NCBI GenBank assembly: GCA_002104935.1
Contig: MCGT01000012.1
Coordinates: 62,001 to 126,000 of the forward strand
Direction of reading: 5' to 3'
DNA from: Hesseltinella vesiculosa
Lineage: Eukaryota; Mucoromycota; Mucoromycetes; Mucorales; Cunninghamellaceae
Length of the DNA stretch: 64,000 bases
The notes under the pieces are model-generated. The model did not search any database and had not been told where the DNA came from. It saw nothing but the letters and a program-made list of their open reading frames with translations. Positions 11,212 to 21,896 of this stretch are shown piece after piece; the first letter of the stretch is position 1; every line of letters begins with the position of its first letter. The position numbers were made by a program, and so were the translations under genes.

Positions 11212-12861
11212 ATGTCACAACCTTTGCGAAAACGACAAAGGATCTCGCCACGAAGAATCGACTTTACAAATGGGCTCTTCTCAGATGAACTGATTCTCCA
11301 TGTGCTTGCGTTCTTATCGGCCAATGATCTTGCACAGTGTTGTCAAGTCAATCACGTTTGGAATAGACTAGCCAATGACACCATGGTAGACCCATCCTTG
11401 CCACCATCGACATGTATGATATTCATTCTTTTTCTTTTTGTCTCATAGCTGTGGAAACCTTTATTCGATCAACGATTCCATCAGCCTCTTTGTCGATACC
11501 AATCGACCTGGTCGACAGCATTTCGTCGCCTACCAATGGCCCCCATGTGGAAGCAACAATACCGACTACAGCACAACTGGTTAGCTGGTAAGCCTGTCGA
11601 GCCTCTTCATTTTGACCTGTTGACTGAATTCTCATTTCTTTCGCGGGAAAGGTTTATGCTCAACACGATCCATTCGTCTAGACTCGCTGCCATCCGTCTT
11701 GCAAGATATGAATGCTAATCAAGTGCAAAATTATATCCAGTATACCCGCAACGTCATTTGCTTCCCCAACGACGACCGCACCGGGGTGTTGATTTGGATG
11801 GTCCATCATGGTCAATTCCGCCTTGTTGGCCAAGTGCCATTGTCAGCTCATTCGACTCTGAACGCCATTCTCCACTGCATCAAACTGGCTTGGATGAGCG
11901 GTCGATATTGGCTGGCTATAGGCAACAATCTCGGTGGGTTTGAAGTCTGGACGTTTACTATCGACATCGATAAAGGTCTGGTCAACCTTCTTCCGCTTTG
12001 CCAATCAGCAGAGATGTCTCATGCTCTGGATCCTGTCATTGCGCTGGACTTTGATTCATCCATGTTGGTGCTGTGTACTCTTTCTATGAAACTCTGCGCC
12101 TATAGCTTGACCAGCGCTCGCCCGATTTCTTCCCTCCAAAGCCCAGTCACCCGATTCCCAGTCCTACTGACCCTGACACACCCGCGCTCTGGCCGCTGGA
12201 CTGCCCTGCTCTGTTTCGGTATGCCTGTTGGCAACGGATCCTCTTGTTTGAGCGTGCAGGTAAGAAAGAAGAGGGAGACAGGAGGCAGAAAAAGCCGTTT
12301 CTGATTTTTTTTTCCAACGGGTTGGGTTGGTAGGAAATGACGCTGTCCACGTCCTCCCTAGTATCATCACGGTATTGCTCGGTGTTCTGCCCTGACCAGT
12401 TGTTTGTGACCCCTGGCACTGATATCAACATGTATCCTCCGACGACTTCCATGCAGTATTCAAAGCCATTCTTGATGACTGCCCACTCTAACAACACGAT
12501 TCGACAATACCGATTGATCAGCACAGAGACGACGCTAGAGTTGGAATACGTGCGCACGCTCTTTGGCCATACCTGTCGCGTGGACACGTTGGCGATGGAC
12601 ACTGCGCATGGCCGGCTTGTCAGCAGTGACCGCTCATGTTTAAAGATTTGGGACCTTCTCAGCTTGGACCAGGCGCGAGCCAGACGAGGATCACGAGATG
12701 AGTACAAGCTGGATTACTTGGTGACTCTTCTGCACGACCAGCACCAACTGGATCGGCACACGTTTGTTGACTGGCTTCAGTTGGACGAGGAACAAATTTT
12801 AGCCGTCGTTCGGCCCCAGCAACAGGATCCCCCGATGCTCAAAGTGTGGAGTTTTGATTAG
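11212..12861 (+). CDS. F-box protein with C-terminal WD-like repeats
   Basis: Four exons (11212-11385, 11449-11587, 11652-12259, 12334-12861) join to 482 residues. After a basic start (MSQPLRKRQRISPRR), residues about 20-65 form an F-box: LFSDELILHVLAFLSANDLA and QVNHVWNRLAND, then the usual LWKPLF continuation. The C-terminal half has WD-type strands, for example TLFGHTCRVDTLAMD with SSDRSCLKIWDLL, and ends LKVWSFD. Such proteins are substrate receptors of SCF ubiquitin ligases, with the F-box binding Skp1; the target is unknown. The second intron (11588-11651) looks like open coding sequence, but keeping it leads to a stop; splicing GTAAGC to AAAG restores the frame. The fission-yeast Pof-type proteins are a possible comparison. 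Confidence 0.8.
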
Positions 12862-15599
12862 ATACATCATCATTTCTTGATAAAACAATGATGGGTGGAG
12901 CGCCTGGTTTTACTGAAGTTTGGATAGTAAGCGTTCAGGATGTCATCAGTTGTTCAGGACGCGTGGCACATGAAAAAAAGGGTGGCAAAAATGTGACTGA
13001 GAGGTCAGCGCAAAAAAAATTTTTTTCGAAAAAAAGTATAAATAGGACGTCTCCTATTTTTCTTTCAGCTTTTTTTTTTTTCCTCGTTGCTCCTGAACTA
13101 TGATCATATACGAATAAATCTTTCGCCTTTTACTAAAGATTTCCGTGGCTGTGGTTCACGAAGGGAGCTAACCCCAATTTTTTCCGTCTTTATTTTCTTA
13201 TCTGAAAATAAGAATGGCTATTGAATATGACTAAATGAAAAAACGAGTTTCAGATGATAAACGAGATGATGGCGTCATCCTCTTTGACAGCCTTTTCCGG
13301 AGTCTCTTCACAAAAATAAGAGAAGGTGGTTGGACTGTATTGCAGGCATGCAGAGAGAGGGCTGCTTTTGAGTGATTGAAAAGTAGCCTAAAGTCAGCTT
13401 TCCAAAAGAAGGACCAAGGCAGAGTCGACAACAAGTTGGTTGGTCCATCTTTACCAACGAACTTGATTTGTCCCGTAGGAATATCTTTCGCAAGAACTCG
13501 CACCAAACAGTATTCAGATCGATCGAATCGTCCAAAAACGATTTATAACGTTGTCTTTATTTTTGAAGATGCAAACGGGACCCCCTTTAGAAAAGGCCAG
13601 AAATCAATAGGCAGCCCATTTCTTAGTATAGAAGTCTGTTTGGAGCAATGCTACATTGCAGCGGTGGAACAAGAAGAAGTATGTTGCAAACATTGTCTCA
13701 GGGGCCGCCATTTGGTTTACCGCGTTGATGACACCCCCCCCCCCCTTGCTGGCACGACCAAACGAAAAGCTAACTCCTTTACATCACTGCTTGCATTCAT
13801 TTCCTGTGACGATCCATGGTCATAGAACGTAAGCCATCCTGGATACTGGAGCTGACATACCAGCCATCTCTCCCTTATTTTTGAATAATCATCTCTCTAC
13901 CGTCCTTCTTGCTCTCGTGTACAAATTTGCACTGGTCAAACTGGGGCCTACTGATCGGGCCAAAAGAGGCCCAAATACCATATCTGTTTACTCTCCAAAC
14001 TTTGCACAAACTTTCTACTTGATAGCCAACGCCCCTGAATGACAGGTCAGACTGGCTGAGTGACAAGGGAGGGAGGCAAAAAAAAACACCCAGCCTTGAT
14101 GCAAAAGGGACAGCGCGGAGATTGAACATGGCAGTCCAGTTTTTTCATTTCAAAAAAAAAAATGCAATACGCTCTTTTGAATGATCATATCCAAGTGAAA
14201 TCTGATATGGGTGCGCAAATGCACGAATAGCGATAGCACTGAAAAATCAGGTTGATTGGTGAAGGTTGCCCAGCCAACATTAGGTCAGTCCCATTTTGAT
14301 GGCTGAGATTCTGTCACAGTGAAAAACCATTCCAATTTCATTCGAATTCAAAATGATTCAAAATGATGCGAGCTGACTATGATTGAAATTGCAGCTCTCT
14401 CAGCCAGCGGAGGGAACATCTAGAAGTCTGGAATCGAGCGCTAGAAATGAGGTCGCGTGCTTTTGTGCGTCGTTCTTAGCCTATAATTAAAAACAGGCAT
14501 CCCGATTATCCCATGGCTGAATGTGGACTACTAAGCCTAGCCCTGAACAGTACACACATCCTCCCTGAGTAGGAAGTCCAATGCTTGAACGTGCCCTCGC
14601 TCTGACCATGACAGTGGGCTCTGATTGGGCTTCACTCTTCGGCGATGTTTTCCTCGCCTGTCGCTTTGGGTGGCGAGATCACCACTCGCTCCCACGAGGA
14701 AACAAATGAACTTGCAGCCTTGCCTGTCTCACGAGCCAAATATCATTGTTCCATCTTGCACCACCCCCGTCTTCTTGCCCATCCACTCCACTTCCTAGCC
14801 CTGGAGTCCCCGAAAGAAAAACGTACACGTGCTGCCAGTTTGAAGCAATACCTCCGCCTTTTTTCTTGAGAAAACACGAGCGCGATTGTTTAATAAATGA
14901 GGGGGCAGGCAGAAGAAATAGTTTTTAGCATTTTTATTTCCGTTTAATTTGACGCGACGTAATAGGATATGCGGTTGCCCATTGCTTCTTTGTAGCCTTA
15001 TAGTGCAGTTTCTTCATCATTTTGAAGCCTTCATTTTAATAGCAGGCACTTGAAGTTGGGTAGGATATCAGCAACCCTGGCTAAACAAAAAAAAAGAGGG
15101 GAGGGGTAAATCATCCGCTTCCCGCTCTGCCTCTTTCACTCATACCTTGCCATTGCGTTTGTTGATATCGTTCGTCACCATGGTCTCAGTTTTCAGCCAC
15201 TAATTTGGTATGGAAGCCAGAGGAGTGTTACCAAACGAGTATTATTTCTTGGGCGAGGTGCCTACGGCCTCGAAAGGTAAAAAAGGTCAGCTTTCTTCAT
15301 GTCATTTAATATAATTTCATCATACCTTTGTCAATTGATTTTAATAGATTCACCAAAACGTCTTCTTGTCATCACCAAACATATCACCGTTAAATTTGAC
15401 TTTTTTTTTTTTTTTTCTGCTTTACACCTGAGTTGCTGAGTACTCCATCATAGGCAATTGTGCCTTAATACATGTTCTTCCTTTTCGAAAGCCAATGTTG
15501 GTGCTGCTGATTTAATGCATCGATTCGTTTTCTTTCCAGTGAAAATTAAGCTGCCACTTTCCATGTTGATCTGGGAGTAACTTGCGTTTTTTTTTCCGA
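12862..15599. other. Accessory intergenic stretch, no confident gene
   Basis: About 2.7 kb with only weak coding signs. A 149-codon plus ORF (13376-13825) and overlapping minus ORFs (13231-13535, including VRVLAKDIPTGQIKFVG) are mutually exclusive and unlike any family I know. The minus reading looks slightly more protein-like and could be a gene remnant. A 74-codon plus ORF lies at 14645-14869. A piece of repeat family A lies at about 14170-14290. The region has many short homopolymer runs, including a run of C near 13733-13744. From about 14930 to 15600 nothing was recognised. Confidence 0.4.
14170..14290 (-). repeat. Dispersed repeat family A, partial copy
   Basis: About 120 bp match one half of repeat A in the orientation seen at 22.5 and 55.8 kb: a CTGAAAAATCAGGTTGATTGG stretch followed by GGTTGCCCAGCCAAC. 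The other half is missing or too diverged to see. Confidence 0.5.
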
Positions 15600-16570
15600 G
15601 CTGAATGAGTATGTCACAAAGGGTTCAATTGTCTGCATTGTCGAGAACTCCCATCCAGTGATTGCTCTCAGCTGTCCTCCGTTCAGATATGTAAAGGCAG
15701 ATGATGTGCTCATGTCAAATAAGCTGTCTTAGAGAAAAAAGGAGATGAGACCATGGGCGAGTTCGCTTTGTTGACGACATACCTTTGCTACTGCTGCATT
15801 GACGCTTTTGGTTCGTTTACTTTGCTGCGAAGATTGAGTCGCCACTTTTGCTTTTGATTGTGCTGATTTTGAGAGGTTCCATAAAGTTCAATTGTCTGCA
15901 TTGTCGAGAACTCCCAACATAATTGCTGTCAACGGTCCTCTATTGAGATTTGTAAAGGCGGATGATTTGATCGTGCCGAACAAGCTGTCTAAAAAAAAAG
16001 TAGATGAGATCATAGGCTTTTTAACTGTATTGATGGTATATGTACCTTTGCTACTGCTACATCGATGCATTTGGTTCGTTTTCTTCCAGCGTGCTGCTCG
16101 TATTCCCTGCTGGTAATTGCTTTGTAGGCCGAGTTTCGATTTCAAATGTGAAACTGGTGCTCGGTGACTGATGCTTGCCATTGAAGATAGCATATGCCAG
16201 GGTGATAAGGTTGGATGCATAAGTCACCATTTAGGAGATTGCCTGCGACAAATCAGTGGGTTTGTTTGACTTTGCCAGGCTGAACTGCCACTTTCTGTTT
16301 TGACCAGTGTGTAACTTGCTTTTTTTTTTTTTCGGGCTCGACAAGTGTGCCTGAGAGATGCCCCAATAGTTCAATTGTCTGCATTGTCGAGAACTGCCGT
16401 CTAGTAATTGTTATCAACTGTCCTCCATTGAGATTTGTAAAGGCGGATGATGTGATCATGCCAAGTAAGATGTCTAAAAAAAGAAGAGATGAGACCATGG
16501 TCGAGTTGACTTTGATGCTGACATACCTTTGCTATTGCTGCATTGATGCTTCGATTTCAAGTGTATTTGG
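15600..16570 (-). pseudogene. Three degenerate tandem copies of an exon-intron-exon gene segment
   Basis: Three copies of a ~190-bp block lie at about 15618-15810, 15885-16080 and 16366-16560. In each, the minus strand shows a short exon ending QCSxSK, an intron of about 50-60 nt (GTATGT or GTACAT to TAG), then an exon with D-S/I-L plus SSAFTxLNGG and, in copies 1 and 3, FSTMQTIE. The intron sits at the same codon in all three. The middle copy has lost one base near its end, so the shared FSTMQTIE frame turns into a stop. The source gene is not recognised. The segment was amplified as genomic DNA with its intron and is now decaying. Confidence 0.55.
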
Positions 16571-17736
16571 TTCCCGGTGACTGGTGCTTGTCATTGGAAT
16601 TAGCATAAGCCAGAGAGATGATGGGGTTGGGTACACAAGTCACCATTTACGAGATTGCCATGTGGCAAACCAGTGGATTTTTTTGATGGAGTTGCCACTT
16701 TGCGAGGATGAATTCAAGTGTGCAGATTTCCACATCCATGATGGACCTCGTGCGTTGGTTAAGTAAGATCAAACTATCCTATAATATATCAGTGTTCAGT
16801 ACTGATTGCAGAGAGACCAGGGTTCGTTGCTCTTGCATTACCTTGTTTGAAATGTCCAGACATTATTTGGCTGGAGACCAACTGCATGAGAGAGTTTGAT
16901 TTCTGGATGTCTTGATGTTATTGAGTTGGTTCAAGTAGCGCTATAGAAAAAATGAGCGGCCTGGGGGTGCCTCGCCAGATGGTCTCATTACCTATCGCAG
17001 TTGGTTTTACAGTGCTTGCTTGATAGGTGCGACTTGGGCTTTTTGCTTTGACACCAAGACAGCACCGGCAAGGATATTTTTGTGGGTTAAACAAAGGATA
17101 GCCCACTCCCAAACGATAGCCTGAAGATGGAATGGAGAGACCAAAGTATAATGATGCTTGACCCATTCGGGTTTTCCGGTCTTGTTGCCAGAGGGGGGTA
17201 AAAGTCTAGCGTTCCCCAGTCGGCAATGCGGTTGCATACCCTGCATTCGTCTTGAAGTTCATTGAAGTGGCCAAGGATGTCACGAGAGGCCAGAATTCAT
17301 CTATTTTTTGTAAACAGGTCAGATCGTGCAGGAATTATAAATAAAGCTGCTTACTTTTGGCTTCCCAGAACGCTAAGATTCAATGGTCGCGTGGCTTTTG
17401 GAGTGTTGCCAGCAAAATGCGAGATGATTGACATTGGCTGATGTAGCTCGTTGACTTCATGATCACCAGCTATGAGATACAGAAGCTGGAATACTTTGAC
17501 CAAAGACTGGAGGTTTTACACCCATAATTGTCGAGAGTCATTGATCGAATGCATAATCGAGTTGATGTCTTTGCCCCGCCTACCTGCCAAAAAAAAAAAA
17601 AAAAAAAAGGGCGCGACCTCCCCGCCAAATGCGATCCGGCATGAACCATATCCTAGGCGAGCCCTATCGTGGATCCTTCACCACACGGCCACTTACCAAC
17701 ACCCTCCTGGTTCAATCCCAGCCCTGTGTCAGGTCG
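16571..17736. other. Accessory stretch with weak coding fragments
   Basis: The minus strand has an open stretch at about 16918-17246 (for example MGQASLYFGLSIPSSGYRLG) that could continue the degenerate gene segment next to it, but no splice structure was worked out. A poly(A) run of about 20 lies near 17590-17608. A GGTTCAATCCC box at about 17707 resembles a Pol III B box, but no tRNA fold was found. Nothing else is supported. Confidence 0.3.
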
Positions 17737-18603
17737 TCAAAAGTACGAAGCTGCGTTTTCCTTCTGGCTTTCCCATGAAAGACCAAGTCGACACTGGATC
17801 CAACAAGCATCAGGAGATTCCATCAAGAGGACAAGAATGACAACCAAAAGGTACAAGAGGACAAGGCAACACATTCCTTTGGCCGACCGGTCTCCCAAGC
17901 AAGGCAAGCGAAGGAGGCCGGCCACAGAAGCGTTGAAAAAGTGAAAAAAAAAAAAGAGTGGTTAGCCGCGGCCTGTCTTGAATAAAATGATGCTCATCTG
18001 ACTTACCGATTCGTTTGAGCAGGACAGGAGGGTTTGGAAGATGGCTCCACCAGCACAGAATGATATGGGAGTTTTTTTTTGCGAAAAAGAAAAAAGGGTA
18101 GCAATTAGTCACTGGTCAAAATTTCTATACGAGATATTTTTACCTTAAAAGGAGTTCATTTTCCAGAAGGTGCCTAAGCAGTCCAAAAAAAAAAAGTGCC
18201 CACCATGTCCAATAGTTCCAGTGGTCGACGTCATTCATTCCTTTGTGTAACTCCATCCGCTAAGTGTCATGAAGGAAAGAGTGAGCTGTTGACTTTATCA
18301 TCCGTACCTTCATCCACAGGAGCACAAGGAAATCGGCCAGGAAAGTATAGGTACTAGACCACAGCAGTGTCCAGAAACACTTTGGCAAGCTTCAAGCAGA
18401 AGGTGTCCATCATGCACTTGGAGAGGAGAGGCTAACCTCAGTGTTGGCGATAGCAGGCCAGTTGAAGGCCATAGTTGTTGAGGCTGGTCAGTCAGTTCAG
18501 GAGCCGTTGGTGGCTCCAGACCGGTAGGCAGGGCAGGTGACGAATGCAGGGTTGTTAGTAGGTCACCTAAAAAAAAGCGTGTTGAATTAAAAGAATCACT
18601 CAA
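17737..18603 (-). other. Possible exons of a small membrane protein, or alternative 3' exons of the micro-exon gene
   Basis: Minus-strand blocks with plausible splice sites follow the end of the micro-exon gene. They include a stretch with TTMAFNWPAIANTE, one with DVDHWNYWTWWALFFFGLLR, and a terminal ORF at 17737-17925 with a hydrophobic segment MCCLVLLYLLVVILVLL. Frames do not join cleanly in one model. The donor at about 18620 (GTAAGATAA) suggests that some transcripts of the upstream gene continue into this area in a different frame. It may instead be a separate or decayed gene. Confidence 0.3.
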
Positions 18604-18647
18604 GCTGTATAATTATCTTACCGTTTGTGGTGACCCAAATGACGTAA

Positions 18648-21600
18648 TCAGAGTTCAGGCGCCAAACACACAGGCAACAAAGAGCGAGGCACCGAGGAGA
18701 GAAAATTATGGCCAGTCGGCCGGTAGGCCAGGAGCAGACGGCACAAACACCGGTTTGAGGCGGTGGCGAAGCGGCTTGATGTCGCGCTTGGCCTAATTAG
18801 ATATAAAAAAAGTCAGTGAGTGCCATGGACAACAAGATCTTTATCTTTTGTTTTTCTTACGAGAACATCACCGCTTGCCACACGCCGACGAGGGGGTCAT
18901 CCTCGTCATCTCCTGGCCCAGAGTTCAGCTGGACCCCTACAATTCTTGCTGCTGCAGCCGCTGTACCGGGTGCCAAGGCAGGCACAGCGGGAGCAACAGC
19001 AGGCAAAACAGGTGCAACAACACCGTGCCCAGCAGGACGAGCAGAAGAAGACACACGGTCACCACCAGCAAGAGCAAGAAGAGCTTCAGCTGCTGACGTG
19101 CAGCGCACGCCAGCAGAAGGAGAAGGAGGAGCCGCGACAACAGGAGAAACAGCAGCAGACACAGCAGGAGCGGCAGACACAGCAGCAGCGGCAGACACAG
19201 CAGGAGCGGCAGACACACGCACAGCGGGAGCAGGAGCGGCAGACACACGCACAGCGGGAGCAGGAGCGGCAGAGACAGCGGGGCGAACAACAGAACGCAC
19301 ACGGGCACCACCAGCAAGAGCAACGAGAGCTTCAACTGCCGACGAGCGGCGCACACCACCAGCAACAGCAGGAGAAACGACATCCGCCAAGCGAGAACGC
19401 ACAATGGGAGCAGGTGCGTTGTCGCTTGCCACAGTGCAGGTGGGCAGGCACTGGGCAGGACCAGCAGGCACGTCACCAGTGCCTGGGGCTCGCTTGACGG
19501 GGGCTGCTGTGGGTGCAGTGTCGTCTACGAGCATTGGCTCGACAGGAACCACGACACTGCGGGCTTGCACCACAGCAGCAGGTGCCAGGGCAGGTTCATC
19601 CACGAGCATTGGCTCGGGAGAGGCCACTGGCACCGGAACAGGGACACCCGCATCGGCTTCAGCAGCCCAGCACCAAGGAACAGGGACACCAACGCGACGA
19701 ACAGGCAAAAGACCTAGATTGGATTGAGCAAGATGTCAATAAACACTCTCCATTTCAATACTCCATCATTGTCTTACCAAAAGCGCGGTCGAAGGCCATG
19801 TGGCGGGCATATCGTCGGCGGTGTCCGCGGTGCTGGCTGACAAAAATGAAGCGCAGTTGGCCTAAGAAAAAATTAGATCGTATATGAGTTATGCGTCTTT
19901 GGTTGGCTACACTATTTGCAACTTACGCTCAAGCACGTATGGCTGATGGCGGTGGCCATAGTGCTTGTTTGGCCAAGCAACCAACTTTGAGCGGGGTCGG
20001 GAGGCTTTGTAAAAAAAAAAAAAAAAAAAAAAAAGAGAGAATGAGCTTCATGTTTGCATTCATGTTTTACAAGATCTGGTTTCACTCGACTTACGAGGGC
20101 AAAAGACCACGACAGGTACATCAGCTGATGCGGCAGGAGCAACAGTGGCCGCACCAACTGAAGGGGCAGAGCTTGAAATCACAGCCACAGCTGATGCGGC
20201 AGGAGCATCAGCTGAAGGAGCAGGGCTTGAAATCACAGCCTCAGCAGAGTCTGAGGCTGGAACACCGCGAGTGGAAGCTTTCTTGACGACGAGGAGGTTG
20301 GATTCCTAAATGGAATACAAAAAAATTAGCTTTGCACCGATGCAAACAAGTCATTTGATTAACTCACCAAGCCAATCGAGTCCTCGTTTTTGGTGATGGG
20401 GGCTTTGTTGGCGACGAGGAGGTTGGTTCCCTACATGAAATACGACAAGATGAGCATTGTACCGAGGCAAATAAAATCTTTGTTCAACTTACCAAGCCAA
20501 AGGTATCCTCGCTTGCGGTGTTGGGGGCTTTGTTGTCGACGAGGAGGTTGGTTCCCTACATGAAAGACGACAAGATTAGTACTGCTGCACCGGTGAAAAC
20601 ACAGTCTTTGATCAGCTTACCAAGCCAAAGGTATCCTCGTTTGTCGTGGTCAGGAATCTGGGGTGGTGAATGCGATTCGCCTATTTGCATCAAAAAGGAA
20701 AAGGGGTGAGTTGTGTTTTCTTGCCAAGAGCCATAATAAAGAGTCAAAGACTTACGCTATTGATGCAGCGGGTGACAAACGCATTCTTTGCAGAACGTGT
20801 GCCCTATGCACAGTAAAAAAAATGACCGTGAATAAACGATTCCAGAGAATTTGATCAAACTTACCAAGTCCACGTTCTGGTACTCAACCCCCTATGTACA
20901 ATGAAAAGATAAGAAAAAGTAAAATGGATATGAGCACGATGATTTCTAGGCAAAGATGTTTTTGTCAAGACTTACAAAGTCCAAAGGTGCGTATTGGTGT
21001 CGGCGGGTTCGCTAATTAAAGTAAAGAAGACGATGATTAGCCTCGGCTTAATAGACCACTACTTTAGTATTAAACTTACCGTGCCCGTGGCGAAGAAGTG
21101 GATTGCATACATGATCAAGGACAGGGAAAATGCAGCAATCAAGGTGAAGGCTATGGCCGACACAAGCAGGAGCAAGGTTTTTGACACAAGCAGGAGCAAG
21201 GTTGACCATAGCACGGCCGACAAGCAGACCAACACCACATCGTACAGCTTGCTGACCAAAAGGTCAGCGGCCAAAACCAACTGAAGAGCCAGGTGCACTA
21301 CATCAGCGGTAATGGCAAGCACGCAACGAGCAAAACGCACAGCAACGTTGCGGATGTGGCGGGCAATACGCACAGCACCATTGCGGATCTGGCCAAAAAG
21401 ATCCATGCGAAGAACACCCCAAAGCAGAACATAACATGCCAGGACGGCAGCCATGGCGCAAAGGCCAAGCGCAAAGTCACTGGCAAAGTTCTCGGAAACT
21501 TCACCCACGGTGGCCAGTGGGGAAGGTGAGGATGCAGGTGCGGCATCGAGGAGAGCGGGAACGGGTGGTGGGGTGATCAAGGGGGTGGTCGAGCGAGTCA

Positions 21601-21682
21601 AACGCTCAAGCTCGAGCACAATGCGCCAGTACTGGCGGAAGAACAGTACTGGCAAAAAAACAGCAGCAAAAAGGAAGAGCAT
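18648..21682 (-). CDS. Membrane protein with six tandem phase-0 micro-exons and an Ala/Val/Pro-rich tail
   Basis: Eleven further exons follow exon 1 and join in frame to 756 residues: 21682-21080, 21011-20976, 20891-20865, 20803-20756, 20680-20621, 20555-20493, 20430-20368, 20305-20095, 20004-19927, 19861-19778, 19713-18861, 18792-18648. Exon 1 encodes several transmembrane helices (for example FAMLFLFAAVFLPVLFF and ALGLCAMAAVLACYVLLW). Six micro-exons of 36, 27, 48, 60, 63 and 63 nt follow, all starting and ending between codons. The next exons give PSRPRSKLVAWPNK, then a long low-complexity Ala/Val/Pro/Ser region with internal repeats (EPMLVD twice; AAPAPAVRVS twice; EALxALAGG twice). Exon 1 could also be entered by splicing at 21759. 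The family is unknown to me, and the C-terminal exon is less certain than the rest. Confidence 0.6.
18960..19330. repeat. GCN-type low-complexity coding repeat
   Basis: Imperfect GCA/GCG-rich repeats include a 30-bp tandem copy near 19210-19270. On the minus strand they encode the Ala/Val/Pro tail of the micro-exon gene. The same composition opens long competing frames on the plus strand (Gln/Glu-rich and Ala/Thr-rich), which are regarded as shadows. Confidence 0.7.
20368..21011 (-). repeat. Tandem micro-exon cassette (exon-intron units of about 110-135 bp)
   Basis: Exon starts are spaced 125, 128, 135, 109 and 111 bp apart. The two 63-nt exons are near copies (GTNLLVDNKAP and GTNLLVANKAP, both ending in an ED-x-GL motif). 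The 60-nt exon shares the end NEDTFGL, and the following long exon begins with ESNLLVVKKA, another relative. Introns have clean GTAAGT/GTGAGT donors and CATGTAG/AATAG-type acceptors. The units arose by tandem duplication of exon plus intron. Confidence 0.8.
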
Positions 21683-21833
21683 CGCAAAAAAAGCAAGTAA
21701 AAAGCACGATAGCAGTAAACAGAAAACGAAAAAAAAAACAGCAGCAAAGTAGGGTAACCCTAAAGAAAAAGAAAAGAAAACAGTCGAGGCTCAAGAAGCA
21801 AGTAAACAAAAAAGCTTTTTCGCCAGCGACCAA

Positions 21834-21896
21834 TCAAATCGCAGCGGTGGCCTGTGCGCTTTGATCAGCTTTTCCTCCTCCACGCTTCTTTGACAT
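21834..21896 (-). other. Short upstream ORF (20 codons) before the micro-exon gene
   Basis: An ATG at 21896 opens a 20-codon frame (MSKKRGGGKADQSAQATAAI) ending in TGA, about 150 bp before the main start. It directly follows a sequence like a splice acceptor (TTTTACTCTAG). It could be an upstream ORF in the leader or the true first coding exon if a weak donor is used. Confidence 0.35.

Noticed and set aside
11588..11720. Frameshift in the F-box gene
   Set aside because: A normal 64-nt intron (GTAAGC to AAAG) explains the apparent frame change and gives a good 482-residue protein.
17630..17730. tRNA gene suggested by a GGTTCAATCCC B box
   Set aside because: No A box at the right distance, no matching acceptor stem and only a 4-bp T stem; no cloverleaf could be drawn.
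18816..19727. Long plus-strand ORFs (303 and 225 codons) over the Ala-rich region
   Set aside because: They are frames of the same GCN-type repeat on the opposite strand; the minus strand has matching splice sites on both sides and joins in frame to other exons.
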